Assembly: GCA_025362975.1 (NCBI GenBank)
Contig: JANYES010000016.1
Location: forward strand, 1-50,011
DNA from: Alphaproteobacteria bacterium
GTDB taxonomy: Bacteria > Pseudomonadota > Alphaproteobacteria > Rickettsiales > SXRF01
DNA length: 50,011 bases
Direction of reading: 5' to 3'
Shown: one piece after another, positions 22,616 through 31,160 of the stretch
How positions within the stretch are numbered: position 1 is the stretch's first letter
Layout of the letters: each line of letters opens with the position of its first letter
The notes under the pieces: model-generated
Told to the model about the DNA's origin: nothing
Seen by the model: only the letters and a program-made list of their open reading frames with translations
Database searches by the model: none
Translations under genes and position numbers: made by a program

Positions 22616-23680
22616 TTATTTCAGTTTTTTCTTCTTGAAAAAAACAGTGCTCGCAGCAGTTTTGAAAATAGGATTCGTAAGCGCTGCGCTCAGCAACCAG
22701 TCAGGTGCGCAACGTTCGTAAACCACACGCAATCCTTGCTTCAAATAGAAACGCGGATAAATTTTTTCGAGCAGAAGTGACGGATGTTGTCCGCCGTTAT
22801 GCAGGTAGTGCGCAATCGTTTCACCCAGTGTTTTTCCGTAGTGCAACGCGGTGTGGATGCCGCCCGCCGTCAGCGGCGACACGATGCCCGCCGAATCGCC
22901 GAGCAGTATCACGTTATCGCGCGCAAACGGCCGCACCAGCCCGCCAACAGGAATCAACCCGCCGCGCCGCGCCACCACTTTCGCATTGGAAAAATCAAAC
23001 AACGGCTTCATGCGTGCAACGAACGCATCGATGTCGGGACGCCGCGGCATGCGCTGTGCAATCCCTACCTGCGTCACGCCCACGCTCGGTATCACCCAGC
23101 CGAGATATCCAAACGCCAGCTTCTGGTCGAGGAAACAATAAAACGCGTTGTTATCGCCGAGTTCCAAACCCTCATATTCCGCCTCCGCGCCGAGCAGGAA
23201 TTTAGTGTTCTGCCCCAGCTCGAAATGGTCGGCCACCTTCGATCTCGGCCCATCCGCACCGATTAAAAACTTGCAAGAAAACGATCCGTTATTGACATTG
23301 ATGCGCTCACCGGATTGCACCCCCGATTCATACGCCGTATCATACAGGACCACCGCACCCGCGCGGGTGGCCTCGTCGGATAAATGCCGCATCAGCCCCG
23401 GCGTATCGGTCGTCAGGAAGAAATAATCCTTCGCATGCAGCTCCACCGCCTTCAAATTCGGCGCGAACAGCTTCACATCCGTCACTTTGCGCGTCAAATG
23501 TTCCGGCACCGAAAACTCCCCCGCGCATTCGCCGACGATAATCCCGGTGGTGTGCATGCCTACGCCGGCTGCTTTTTTGCGTTCCAGCAACACCACGGGA
23601 ATACCTGCCGTGGCAAGCGCTTTAGCGCAGGCAAGGCCAGCAAACCCGCCGCCTGCAATCACAACTTCAGTTAATGCCAT
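22616..23680 (-). CDS. FAD-dependent oxidoreductase, geranylgeranyl-reductase-like
   Basis: The 354-residue protein starts with the FAD-binding Rossmann motif VVIAGGGFAGLACAKAL (6-22). It continues with LIGADGPRSKVADHF, the DG motif of group A flavin monooxygenases and geranylgeranyl reductases, and later VILLGDSAGIVSPLTAGGI, the GD motif that contacts the FAD ribityl chain. It is probably a cytoplasmic or membrane-associated reductase of isoprenoid or lipid double bonds, or a hydroxylase. The substrate cannot be fixed. It is divergent from the nitrilase-like gene across 77 bp and ends with a Lys-rich tail. No operon partner is evident. Confidence 0.78.
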   Translation of the reverse strand: MALTEVVIAGGGFAGLACAKALATAGIPVVLLERKKAAGVGMHTTGIIVGECAGEFSVPEHLTRKVTDVKLFAPNLKAVELHAKDYFFLTTDTPGLMRHLSDEATRAGAVVLYDTAYESGVQSGERINVNNGSFSCKFLIGADGPRSKVADHFELGQNTKFLLGAEAEYEGLELGDNNAFYCFLDQKLAFGYLGWVIPSVGVTQVGIAQRMPRRPDIDAFVARMKPLFDFSNAKVVARRGGLIPVGGLVRPFARDNVILLGDSAGIVSPLTAGGIHTALHYGKTLGETIAHYLHNGGQHPSLLLEKIYPRFYLKQGLRVVYERCAPDWLLSAALTNPIFKTAASTVFFKKKKLK

Positions 23681-23757
23681 GTCTGTCTTTCATTGAATCC
23701 CGATGCATTCAGGTTTAACCATAACAAACCCAAAGCACAACATGAAGAGCAACCGTC

Positions 23758-24582
23758 ATGAAACTCGCCTGCCTGCAGATGAATTCCACGCGCGACATCG
23801 CCCACAACATCGCCCGCCTCGAAACCCTTGTAAAAGACGCGGTGGTACAAGATGCCGAGTTCGTCGCCACGCCTGAAAACACCTTCGTCATGGGTGAGCC
23901 CGCCGAAGGCGAAACGCGCATCTTCTATACAATGGCCAACCATCCCGGCATCCCCGCGAGCGCGCGCATCGCCAAAGACTATAAAATCTGGCTGCTCATA
24001 GGCTCCATCGCCGTGCTGGAAACCGGCGCCGACTCGCAGAAAACCTACAACCGCAGCCTCCTGTTCAACCCGGAAGGCCAGATCGTCGCCCATTACGACA
24101 AAATCCACCTGTTCGACGTGGCGCTCCCGGGCGGCGAAACCTACACCGAATCCGCGCGCATCCTCCCCGGCGAACGCGCCGTCACCGCCCAAACCCCGTG
24201 GGGCAGGCTCGGCATGACCATCTGCTACGATGTGCGTTTCCCGCATCTCTACCGCACGCTCGCCAAGGCCGGGGCTTCCATCCTCAGCGTCCCCGCCGCC
24301 TTCACAGTCCCGACAGGTGAAGCCCACTGGCATGTGCTTTTGCGCGCGCGCGCCATCGAAACCGGCTGCTTTGTCATCGCCCCTGCGCAAACCGGCACGC
24401 ATCCGGGCAACCGCAAAACCTACGGCCACGCGCTGATCGTCGATCCGTGGGGAAAAATACTAACCGATGCCGGGGAGGGCGAGGGCATAGCCATCGCAGA
24501 ATTAGATCTCGAAGAAGTCGGCAAAACCCGCGGAAAACTGCCGTCGCTGGTTCATGACAGGGAATTCAGTCTGAAAGATTAG
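23758..24582 (+). CDS. Carbon-nitrogen hydrolase (Nit1/deaminated-glutathione-amidase type)
   Basis: The 274-residue protein is a nitrilase-superfamily amidase with its triad visible: Glu40 in ATPENTF, Lys115 in YDKIHLFDV and Cys156 in MTICYDVRFP. The sequence around FDVALPGG and ESARILPGE is typical of the Nit branch. Members of that branch hydrolyse deaminated glutathione or omega-amides as metabolite repair. It is cytoplasmic, with no signal peptide. In other alphaproteobacteria this gene often follows grxC, but no glutaredoxin gene is seen here. Its TAG stop shares two bases with the stop of the convergent gene. Confidence 0.88.
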   Translation: MKLACLQMNSTRDIAHNIARLETLVKDAVVQDAEFVATPENTFVMGEPAEGETRIFYTMANHPGIPASARIAKDYKIWLLIGSIAVLETGADSQKTYNRSLLFNPEGQIVAHYDKIHLFDVALPGGETYTESARILPGERAVTAQTPWGRLGMTICYDVRFPHLYRTLAKAGASILSVPAAFTVPTGEAHWHVLLRARAIETGCFVIAPAQTGTHPGNRKTYGHALIVDPWGKILTDAGEGEGIAIAELDLEEVGKTRGKLPSLVHDREFSLKD

Positions 24583-25619
24583 ATGCTAGCGCAGGCGGCT
24601 TTTTCATCCGGCTTTTTGGGGCCGGTAAACATGCTGGTCGTCAGATCGCCGTTTACAAACGCGGCCACGCCCATCGTAGCGCCAATCAAGCCCAGTTTGA
24701 TCGCGATGCCCTTAAGGCTCGTCCAGTCGCCCACCGAATCGCCCGCCAGCAGCATAGCCCCGCCTGCTGCCGCACCCGCGATCAGCGTGGTGTTCGATAC
24801 CGGCAGCAACGGTGTGGCATCATTCAGTTTTGTTTCAAATTCCTTGCGGGCCTGATTGCCTTTGGATTCTTTCAGCAAGGTAAGCTTCGACGCCAGCTCG
24901 CTTGCGCTTTTATCAAGCGCAGCCGCCGCATCGGCCTGTTCTTTTTCGAATTTCTTTTTCGCTTCCGGCTCGGTCGGAGCTGTCGTCGGTTTTTCGATGT
25001 TTTCGTTCACCGTTTTAATGATGGTTTCTTTCAGCTTGCGTTCAAGATCGACGCCGCTCAACGTAGCGTCTTCAAGCAACGGGCCGACACTGGCTTTCAG
25101 CGCTTCTGCGACTTTAATCTTTTTGCGGTTCGGCTCATTCAGCCCGCCGATAAACCCGTCAAGGCTGTTACTCGCGTTCGGCGCGGCCGAGCCACGATCC
25201 ACCGCCATATCACCGGCCAGCTTCACGCGGATATCGTCCGACGACATTTTAAACAGATTGGCATTAGCTTCCTTGTCGAAGTTCGCCTGCATGCCCGCCA
25301 CCGCCGCAACCACGGGGCCAACGGCCGCATCCGTGCCCTGACCGGGCAGCACTTTATTCACCGCTGCCGCCAGCGCGGCTTTCACCGCGTTTGAATCGCC
25401 GGTTTTTACCGCGTCGGGCACGGTGCGTGAAATTTCCTGCGAAATCGCGAGGCGATTGGTAAGCGTAGTGTTCAGCCCGCCGAGCATCGCTTCCAGTGAC
25501 GACGTCGCTGGCTGGTACAGGCGCTGCATGGTCGCCTTCTTTTCCTTGTCATCCGGTGCCGGGCTGCTGCCGGTGACGAATTTTTTAACCGAATTCCATG
25601 CGTCGCTTAAATCGCTCAT
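24579..25619 (-). CDS. Hypothetical Ala/Lys-rich protein, 346 aa, with C-terminal membrane segments
   Basis: I do not recognise the family. The protein is rich in Ala, Lys and Glu, and mostly helical. A probable coiled coil lies around 205-265 (EAKKKFEKEQADAAAALDKS and following). Near the C-terminus are two hydrophobic segments (TLIAGAAAGGAMLLAG at about 281-296 and LGLIGATMGVAAFVNG at about 311-326). There is no signal peptide, so it could be tail-anchored with a large cytoplasmic domain. It stands alone on the minus strand, convergent with the amidase gene and sharing stop-codon bases. It has the same solitary placement as two other unknown genes (19230-20384 and 31198-31713). Confidence 0.7.
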   Translation of the reverse strand: MSDLSDAWNSVKKFVTGSSPAPDDKEKKATMQRLYQPATSSLEAMLGGLNTTLTNRLAISQEISRTVPDAVKTGDSNAVKAALAAAVNKVLPGQGTDAAVGPVVAAVAGMQANFDKEANANLFKMSSDDIRVKLAGDMAVDRGSAAPNASNSLDGFIGGLNEPNRKKIKVAEALKASVGPLLEDATLSGVDLERKLKETIIKTVNENIEKPTTAPTEPEAKKKFEKEQADAAAALDKSASELASKLTLLKESKGNQARKEFETKLNDATPLLPVSNTTLIAGAAAGGAMLLAGDSVGDWTSLKGIAIKLGLIGATMGVAAFVNGDLTTSMFTGPKKPDEKAACASI

Positions 25620-25730
25620 AATCCTGCCTATCGCTAATGGTATGTGTGCCTATGCTCTAAATCATATAGAAAAATAGTAAAAACTGTATGACAATTCCAT
25701 GACGATTGCCCCGATGTAATAGTATGAAAA

Positions 25731-26489
25731 TCAAGTTTTTTTTCCAGAAAGTATATAATTAACGCTTAAATCTTTAGGATTCAATTCCCACTTAAAGTTC
25801 AATGGGTTCATGGTAGCCCCGGTCATTTCCACCAGATCAATCCCATTTTTGCGCAATTCCAAACACAGCTCCGAAGGCCGCACAAATTTCGACCACGTAT
25901 GCGTCCCCCGCGGTAGCCAGCGCAGCACATATTCCGCCCCTAGAATCGCCAGCAAATAGGCCTTCGGCGTACGGTTCAGCGTCGACCAGATCATCATCCC
26001 GCCCGGCTTGAGCAGGTTGCAACAAGTCGCCACGAACGCTGGAATATCCGCCACATGTTCAATGATTTCCAGCGCCAGCACCGCATCATACTTCGCCCCT
26101 GATTCCGCCAGCGCCTCCGCGCTCGTTGCGCGGTAATCGATGGAAAGCCCGCTGGATTGCGCATGCAACCCCGCCACGCCGATATTCTGCGCTGAAGCAT
26201 CAATCCCCGTCACCTGCGCCCCCAACCGGCACATTGGCTCGCTGATCAGCCCCCCGCCGCAGCCGATATCCAGCAACGTCAAATCCCGTAACGGCTGGGC
26301 GCCGCTCGCGTCCCGCCCGTAATGCGCGACTATCTGGTCGCGAATAAACCAAATCCTCACCGGCCCGATCTTATGCAATGGCTTGAATTTGCCATCCAAA
26401 TCCCACCATTGGCTCGAAATCCGCGAAAAACGCTCAATTTCGTCTGGGTCGATAGTAGCAGAAGCGACTGTATTTTGATGAATTTCCAT
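25731..26489 (-). CDS. ubiG: Ubiquinone biosynthesis O-methyltransferase
   Basis: The 252-residue SAM-dependent enzyme makes both O-methylations in ubiquinone synthesis. It shows the UbiG opening IERFSRISSQWWDLDGKFKPLHKI (in part, residues 18-41). SAM motif I is LLDIGCGGG (72-80). Further matches are the acidic GAQVTGIDAS, the UbiG-typical ALEIIEHVADIPAF, and the end motif LNFKWELNPKDLSVNYI. The length is normal. It is divergent from a TPR-methyltransferase gene with 62 bp between the starts. It supplies the quinone used by succinate dehydrogenase but is not in that operon. Confidence 0.94.
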   Translation of the reverse strand: MEIHQNTVASATIDPDEIERFSRISSQWWDLDGKFKPLHKIGPVRIWFIRDQIVAHYGRDASGAQPLRDLTLLDIGCGGGLISEPMCRLGAQVTGIDASAQNIGVAGLHAQSSGLSIDYRATSAEALAESGAKYDAVLALEIIEHVADIPAFVATCCNLLKPGGMMIWSTLNRTPKAYLLAILGAEYVLRWLPRGTHTWSKFVRPSELCLELRKNGIDLVEMTGATMNPLNFKWELNPKDLSVNYILSGKKT

Positions 26490-26551
26490 TTTTTTTCTGG
26501 TTATTTACACAAGGTTGTTTTAAAGTAATCAGGCACACCAAGGAGCATTCC

Positions 26552-27625
26552 ATGCCGACCCCAAAGCCCTCCGCCAGCAACGCTGCCAAAACCATCAAGG
26601 CTAATGTGGCCAAGAGCAAAGCTGAAATCAGCAAGGGTTTCAAGGATGAATTCATCACTTTGCAGCGCGATGTCAAGAATTCCTTGTTCGGTTGGGTAAG
26701 CCGGTTCCAAAAATTCCGCGATATCGTCAAGAATAACTACGAGCTTGGCCGCATGCATTTGGGCCTCGGCAATATGAAAGACGCCCAGCTGCGCTTCAAA
26801 TTCGTCCTCTGGCTTGACCCCCTGCATGTTGACGCCACCTATTATCTAGGCGTTGTCTACCTCTCCAAAGGCGACAAAAAACAAGCCGCTGATTATTTCC
26901 GCCGCGCCCTTAAAATGCGCCCCAGCTTTGAAGAAGCGAAATACCTGCTCAGCGTCGCCGCGGGCAAACCCGTCTCCGGTGATTCCATGCCCACACGTAT
27001 GCCGCTGACCCTCGCCACCGAACTCTTCGACGGCCTCGCCTACGACTACACCCAGCAGCAGATCGGCATGATGAAATACGAAGGCCACACCCAGCTCGAC
27101 AACACGCTGCGTTCCTGCATAGTCCCGGGCCGCATCGATCACGTCATCTTGGAGCTCGGCTGCGGCACGGGCCTGTGCGGCCCCGGCGTTCGCGATTTCG
27201 CCTCGCATCTAACCGGCATTGACCTATCGCAGAAAATGCTCGAAGAAGCAGTCCTGCTGCAAGATAACAACGACAAGAAAATCTACGACGCGCTTATCAA
27301 GCGCGAAGCCGTCGAGTTCCTCAAAGACTCCCAGAACAGCAGCTACGACGTGGTCATGTCCGCTGGCATGTTCAGCTATATCGGCGACCTCGAAGCTGTC
27401 TTCACCGAATCGGCCCGCGTGCTCAAAGGCGGCGGCTTCTTTGCGTTTACCGCCGACCACATGGAAGGCGAGGGGTATCGCTTCGTCCCCGCCGAAGCGC
27501 GTTTCAGCTATTCGAAGCCTTACCTCGAAGCCCTCGCCGCCAACTGCGGCCTGAAAGAGCTGCGCGTGAAAGACCACCCGGTTTACGCCAACTACCCTGC
27601 GTGGATATGTGTCTTCCAAAAGTGA
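26552..27625 (+). CDS. TPR-repeat SAM-dependent methyltransferase
   Basis: The 357-residue fusion has a Lys/Ala-rich start (1 to about 40), at least two tetratricopeptide repeats (about 62-130; NNYELGRMHLGLGNMKDAQ and VVYLSKGDKKQAADYFRRAL), and a class I methyltransferase domain. That domain has motif I ILELGCGTGLCGP (199-211), then LTGIDLSQKML and a motif IV-like YDVVMSAGMFSYIG. TPR-methyltransferases of this plan are common in alphaproteobacteria but uncharacterised. The TPR part suggests a protein or peptide target. It is preceded by AAGGAG and followed by a GNAT gene that overlaps its end, so the two may act on the same target. Confidence 0.8.
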   Translation: MPTPKPSASNAAKTIKANVAKSKAEISKGFKDEFITLQRDVKNSLFGWVSRFQKFRDIVKNNYELGRMHLGLGNMKDAQLRFKFVLWLDPLHVDATYYLGVVYLSKGDKKQAADYFRRALKMRPSFEEAKYLLSVAAGKPVSGDSMPTRMPLTLATELFDGLAYDYTQQQIGMMKYEGHTQLDNTLRSCIVPGRIDHVILELGCGTGLCGPGVRDFASHLTGIDLSQKMLEEAVLLQDNNDKKIYDALIKREAVEFLKDSQNSSYDVVMSAGMFSYIGDLEAVFTESARVLKGGGFFAFTADHMEGEGYRFVPAEARFSYSKPYLEALAANCGLKELRVKDHPVYANYPAWICVFQK

Positions 27626-28079
27626 CGTGTCCACCCGTTTCCGCTTAGTCGGCCCCGAGCAATCGGGCATTCTCACCGCCATCCACCGCGCCTGTTTTTC
27701 CAACTACTGGAACCCCGACGCTTTCAGCGATTTCTTCAACGTCGAAGGCACCTACGCTATCTTAGCCGAGGCTGAAAGCGCCCCGCAGGCGATGGTCGTC
27801 TGGCGCGTCCAATACGAACAGTCTGACATCATCACCATCGCCGTACTCCCCGGTTCGCGCCGCTTAGGCCTAGCGCGCGATCTCATGACGCAGGCCATCG
27901 CTAGCGCCCGCACCGAAGGTGCTAAGTCCATGTTTTTAGACGTAGAAGAAGGCAATACTGCCGCCCTCCAGCTTTATAGTAGTTTCGGTTTCACGCAGAT
28001 CAACCGCCGCAAGCTCTATTACCGCCAGAAAGACGGCTCTTTCACAGATGCACTTGTCATGACGAGCAAACTTGCCTAG
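27609..28079 (+). CDS. GNAT acetyltransferase, RimI-like
   Basis: The start is uncertain. GTG at 27609 overlaps the methyltransferase gene by 17 bases, and GTG at 27627 starts one base after its stop. The product (156 or 150 residues) carries the RimI plan: FSNYWNPDAFSDFF, then strand DIITIAVLPGSRRLGLARDLM (acetyl-CoA loop R-x-x-G-x-A, in part), FLDVEEGNTAALQLYSSFGF and RRKLYYR. RimI acetylates the N-terminal Ala of ribosomal protein S18 and relatives modify other proteins. In alphaproteobacteria rimI often follows tsaB, which is not the case here, so target identity is open. Confidence 0.8.
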   Translation: MSSKSDVSTRFRLVGPEQSGILTAIHRACFSNYWNPDAFSDFFNVEGTYAILAEAESAPQAMVVWRVQYEQSDIITIAVLPGSRRLGLARDLMTQAIASARTEGAKSMFLDVEEGNTAALQLYSSFGFTQINRRKLYYRQKDGSFTDALVMTSKLA

Positions 28080-28125
28080 AGTACGCCTCTTTTGAAGGTT
28101 TTGGGGTAGGTTAAACAGCGAAATC

Positions 28126-29352
28126 ATGGCACTCATCGTACAGAAATTCGGCGGCACATCCGTCGCCAACATCGAACGCATCCGCAACGTCGCCATCAAG
28201 GTTAAAAAAGAACTCGACCTCGGCAACAAAGTCGCCGTCGTCGTTTCCGCCATGTCGGGCGTCACCAATCAACTCGTGGGCTATGTCAACGAGCTTTCCC
28301 CGCTCGAAACCTCCGCCGCATGGGCCGAATACGATCAGGTCGTTTCCTCCGGCGAACAAGTGACCAGCGGTCTGCTCGCCCTCGCACTGCAGGAAATGGG
28401 CATCCCCGCGCGCTCCTTCTCTGGTTGGCAGATACCGCTCGAAACCGACAGCGCCTACGGCAAAGCCCGCATCGCAAATATCGGCCCCGACGACGTCCAC
28501 AAAACCCTCAACAGCGGCATGGTCGCCGTCGTCGCCGGTTTTCAGGGCATCCATAACGGTCGCGTAACGACCCTGGGCCGTGGCGGCTCCGACACGTCCG
28601 CCGTCGCACTCGCCGCCGCCCTCAAAGCCGACCGCTGCGACATCTATACCGACGTCGACGGCGTCTACACCACCGACCCGCGCATCGTCGAAGGTGCCCG
28701 CAAGCTCGAAAAAATCACCTACGAAGAAATGCTCGAACTCGCAAGCCTGGGCGCGAAAGTCTTACAAACCCGTTCGGTCGAGATGGCCATGAACCACCGC
28801 GTAGTTGTGCAGGTGCTCACCAGCTTTGCCGACATTCCCGGCACATTATTAGTCAATGAGGAGAATATCGTGGAACAAAAACGCATCACCGGCATCGCCT
28901 ACAGCCGCGACGAAGCCCGCATTACGCTCACCGAAATCGCCAATATTCCCGGCATGTCGGCAGCGCTCTTCGGCCCGCTCGCCGAAGCCAACATTAACGT
29001 CGACATGATCGTCCAGAACGTCACCGAAGACGGCCACGCCACCGACATCACCTTCACCGTGCCGAAATCCGATCTCGACCGGGCTCTCGCAGCGGTAGAT
29101 AAAGCAGGCGCCAAGCTGAAGTTCAAATCCATTCACGCTGACCGCAATGTCGCCAAAGTCTCCATCGTCGGCGTCGGCATGCGCAGCCACGCCGGTATCG
29201 CGCTCACCATGTTCCGCGCCCTCGCCGACAAAAACATCAACATCCTCGTCATCTCCACCTCGGAAATCAAAACCTCCGTGCTGATCGCCGAGGAATATAC
29301 CGAACTCGCCGTGCGCGCGCTGCACGCCGCGTTCGAACTCGAAAAAGCGTAA
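28126..29352 (+). CDS. lysC: Aspartate kinase
   Basis: The 408-residue monofunctional enzyme phosphorylates aspartate, the first step toward lysine, threonine and methionine. The kinase domain begins VQKFGGTSVANIERI and includes TLGRGGSDTSAVALAAAL and YTDVDGVYTTDPR. Two ACT regulatory domains follow (about 265-408; GIAYSRDEARITLTEI and VSIVGVGMRSHAGIAL), the sites of Lys/Thr feedback. An in-frame GTG at 28870 with GAGGAG six bases upstream could start a beta subunit of 160 residues covering only the ACT region, as in Bacillus and Corynebacterium. thrB, the later enzyme of the Thr branch, is 9 kb away. Two small unknown paralogues follow. Confidence 0.96.
   Translation: MALIVQKFGGTSVANIERIRNVAIKVKKELDLGNKVAVVVSAMSGVTNQLVGYVNELSPLETSAAWAEYDQVVSSGEQVTSGLLALALQEMGIPARSFSGWQIPLETDSAYGKARIANIGPDDVHKTLNSGMVAVVAGFQGIHNGRVTTLGRGGSDTSAVALAAALKADRCDIYTDVDGVYTTDPRIVEGARKLEKITYEEMLELASLGAKVLQTRSVEMAMNHRVVVQVLTSFADIPGTLLVNEENIVEQKRITGIAYSRDEARITLTEIANIPGMSAALFGPLAEANINVDMIVQNVTEDGHATDITFTVPKSDLDRALAAVDKAGAKLKFKSIHADRNVAKVSIVGVGMRSHAGIALTMFRALADKNINILVISTSEIKTSVLIAEEYTELAVRALHAAFELEKA
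28858..28872 (+). promoter_or_regulatory. Internal ribosome binding site and GTG for a lysC beta subunit
   Basis: GAGGAG (28858-28863), a 6-base spacer and GTG (28870-28872) lie in frame at codon 249 of lysC, just before the first ACT domain. The site matches the position where alpha2-beta2 aspartate kinases start their regulatory subunit. Use of the start is inferred from sequence only. Confidence 0.5.
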
Positions 29353-29357
29353 ACCTC

Positions 29358-29708
29358 GTGACCGTCCAGCGCATGTGGATAGTCGCCGATAAAACCATGC
29401 CGGTGCGCCGCATCGACCATGAGCTTTCCAATGGCAAGCTTGCCTTGCGCGTCCACTGCACCGACACGGCAGCCGCGCGCGACTGCATCGAAACCTTGCG
29501 CCAGCTCGACCCATATTGCGGTCTTGCCCGCGCCAGCATTAACATGAGCATCGGCATCCGCGCGTCGCAGCTTGGCGCTTGCCTCGCCGAAAACGGCTTG
29601 ATCGATGACGCCTGCAAACTTGAAATGAGCGGCCCGCGCCTCGCGTGGCGCACCGATAAACCCCATGCGAATGGGGCAATAAAAGGCCCGCACAGGCGGT
29701 TTAATTAA
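29358..29708 (+). CDS. Hypothetical protein, 116 aa (tandem paralogue A, after lysC)
   Basis: GTG start 5 bases after the lysC stop. The family is not recognised. The protein is small and soluble, and aligns along its length with the next gene. Shared features are W-x-V-x-D-x-x-MPVR-x-I at the start, LD-x-YC-x-L in the middle (LDPYCGLARASI), and a later L-(I/M)-I-D-x-x-C segment. Two conserved cysteines occur at matching places. The C-terminal tail is basic (RTDKPHANGAIKGPHRRF), possibly RNA- or DNA-binding. Its position directly after lysC suggests co-transcription, but no role in lysine synthesis can be read from it. Confidence 0.65.
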   Translation: MTVQRMWIVADKTMPVRRIDHELSNGKLALRVHCTDTAAARDCIETLRQLDPYCGLARASINMSIGIRASQLGACLAENGLIDDACKLEMSGPRLAWRTDKPHANGAIKGPHRRFN

Positions 29709-29736
29709 ACACTAATCGGGGTAGGGGAAACGAACC

Positions 29737-30069
29737 GTGGCATTAAAAGCATCGTGGAATGTACAGGACCGGCTGATGCCGGTGCGTCAAATCCGCTACG
29801 AAAAAACACCCGATTTCAGCTTCCTCGAAGTCACCTTCAAAAGCGACGAAGAAGCCCGCAAGCGCCTCGACGAACTAAAAATCCTCGATCAGTACTGCGA
29901 CCTCCACGGCCCCACCATCACGCTCGGTGAACATGTCACCCCCGAAGAGCTTGGCACCTTCCTGGAAGGCCACACCATGATCGATCGCATGTGCCTTGCC
30001 GAGCTTCGCACCGACATGCAGGCCTATCACGGCGGGCCGCCCAGAGGTGGACGGGGACGTCGCTTCTAA
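29737..30069 (+). CDS. Hypothetical protein, 110 aa (tandem paralogue B)
   Basis: GTG start at 29737 preceded by GTAGGGGA. It pairs with paralogue A: WNVQDRLMPVRQIRYE against WIVADKTMPVRRIDHE, then ILDQYCDLHGPTI against QLDPYCGLARASI. Both conserved cysteines are kept. Identity seems modest, so the duplication is old. The tail is Gly/Arg-rich (GGPPRGGRGRRF), like an RNA-binding RGG tail. No enzyme motif is visible. A nitronate-monooxygenase-like gene follows after 67 bases. Confidence 0.65.
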   Translation: MALKASWNVQDRLMPVRQIRYEKTPDFSFLEVTFKSDEEARKRLDELKILDQYCDLHGPTITLGEHVTPEELGTFLEGHTMIDRMCLAELRTDMQAYHGGPPRGGRGRRF

Positions 30070-30136
30070 TACCGCTTTCCTTGCCGTAAAAAACGGCTAT
30101 AACCGCACATTAACCAAAAATAATAAACGGGATGAT

Positions 30137-31147
30137 ATGTCTGATACTTTGAATGCACTCTGGTCACGCGGCACTGAATTCCTCGGCACGCGTTACGCCA
30201 TCATGGGCGGCGCCATGTCGTGGGTGTCCGAACGCAACCTCGTTTCGGCGCTCTCCAACGCCGGTGCCTTCGGCGTCATCGCCAATGGCTCCATGCCCCC
30301 CGAGCTGCTCGAAAAAGAAATCATCGAAACTAAAAAACTGACCGGCAAACCCTTCGGCGTCAACCTCATCATCATGCACCCGCAGCTCAACGAACTCATC
30401 GAAGTGTGCAAACGCAACAACGTCACCCACGTGGTCCTCGCCGGTGGCATCCCCTCCAGCAACACCGTCAAAGCCATCAAAGATTACGGCGCCAAAGTCA
30501 TGGGCTTCGCCCCCTCCGCCATCATCGGCCGCAAGCTCGTGCGCAACGGCGTTGACGCGCTCGTTATCGAAGGCATGGAAGCCGGCGGCCATATCGGCCC
30601 CGTAACGACCTCCGTCCTCGCGCAGGAAGTCCTCCCGCAAATCACCGACGTGCCCGTCTTCATCGCCGGTGGCATCGGCCGCGGCGAAGCAATGGTCTCC
30701 TATCTCGAACTCGGGGCGTCAGGCGTCCAGCTCGGCACCCGTTTTGTCTGCGCCAGCGAATCCATCGCCCACGCCAATTTCAAAAACCTCTTCATCAAAT
30801 CGCAAGCTCGCGACGCGGTGCCTTCGGTTCAGCTCGACCCCGATTTCCCGGTGATTCCCGTGCGCGCCATCGGCAACAAAGCCACCGAAGCCTTTGCCCG
30901 CATGCAGCGCGAAGTCATCGAACAAGTCGCCCGCGGCGAACTCGATAAAAAAGAAGCCCAGCTTAAAATCGAACATTTCTGGGCCGGTGCGCTGCGCAAA
31001 GCCGTGATCGACGGCGACATCGAAAACGGTTCCGTCATGGCGGGTCAATCCGTCGGCATGGTCAGCAAAATCGAACCCGTGCAAGCCATCATCGACGAGC
31101 TGATCGCGCAGGGCGAAGCCTGCCTCCACAAGCGCAAAGCGGCGTAG
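30137..31147 (+). CDS. NAD(P)H-dependent flavin oxidoreductase / nitronate-monooxygenase-like TIM barrel
   Basis: The 336-residue FMN enzyme belongs to the 2-nitropropane dioxygenase/FabK superfamily. It shows the start TRYAIMGGAMSWVSERNLVSA (in part), substrate-loop NGSMPPELLEKEI, KPFGVNLIIMHP, and the active-site segment IEGMEAGGHIGP. The FMN phosphate loop is VFIAGGIGRGEAM, with GASGVQLGTRFVCASES after it. Members oxidise nitronates or reduce enoyl-ACP (FabK). The two cannot be told apart here, although the EAGGH-IGP string occurs in both. The ATG at 30137 fits; upstream extension of the frame runs into paralogue B. Cytoplasmic. Confidence 0.85.
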   Translation: MSDTLNALWSRGTEFLGTRYAIMGGAMSWVSERNLVSALSNAGAFGVIANGSMPPELLEKEIIETKKLTGKPFGVNLIIMHPQLNELIEVCKRNNVTHVVLAGGIPSSNTVKAIKDYGAKVMGFAPSAIIGRKLVRNGVDALVIEGMEAGGHIGPVTTSVLAQEVLPQITDVPVFIAGGIGRGEAMVSYLELGASGVQLGTRFVCASESIAHANFKNLFIKSQARDAVPSVQLDPDFPVIPVRAIGNKATEAFARMQREVIEQVARGELDKKEAQLKIEHFWAGALRKAVIDGDIENGSVMAGQSVGMVSKIEPVQAIIDELIAQGEACLHKRKAA

Positions 31148-31160
31148 TCAAGCAGGCTGT

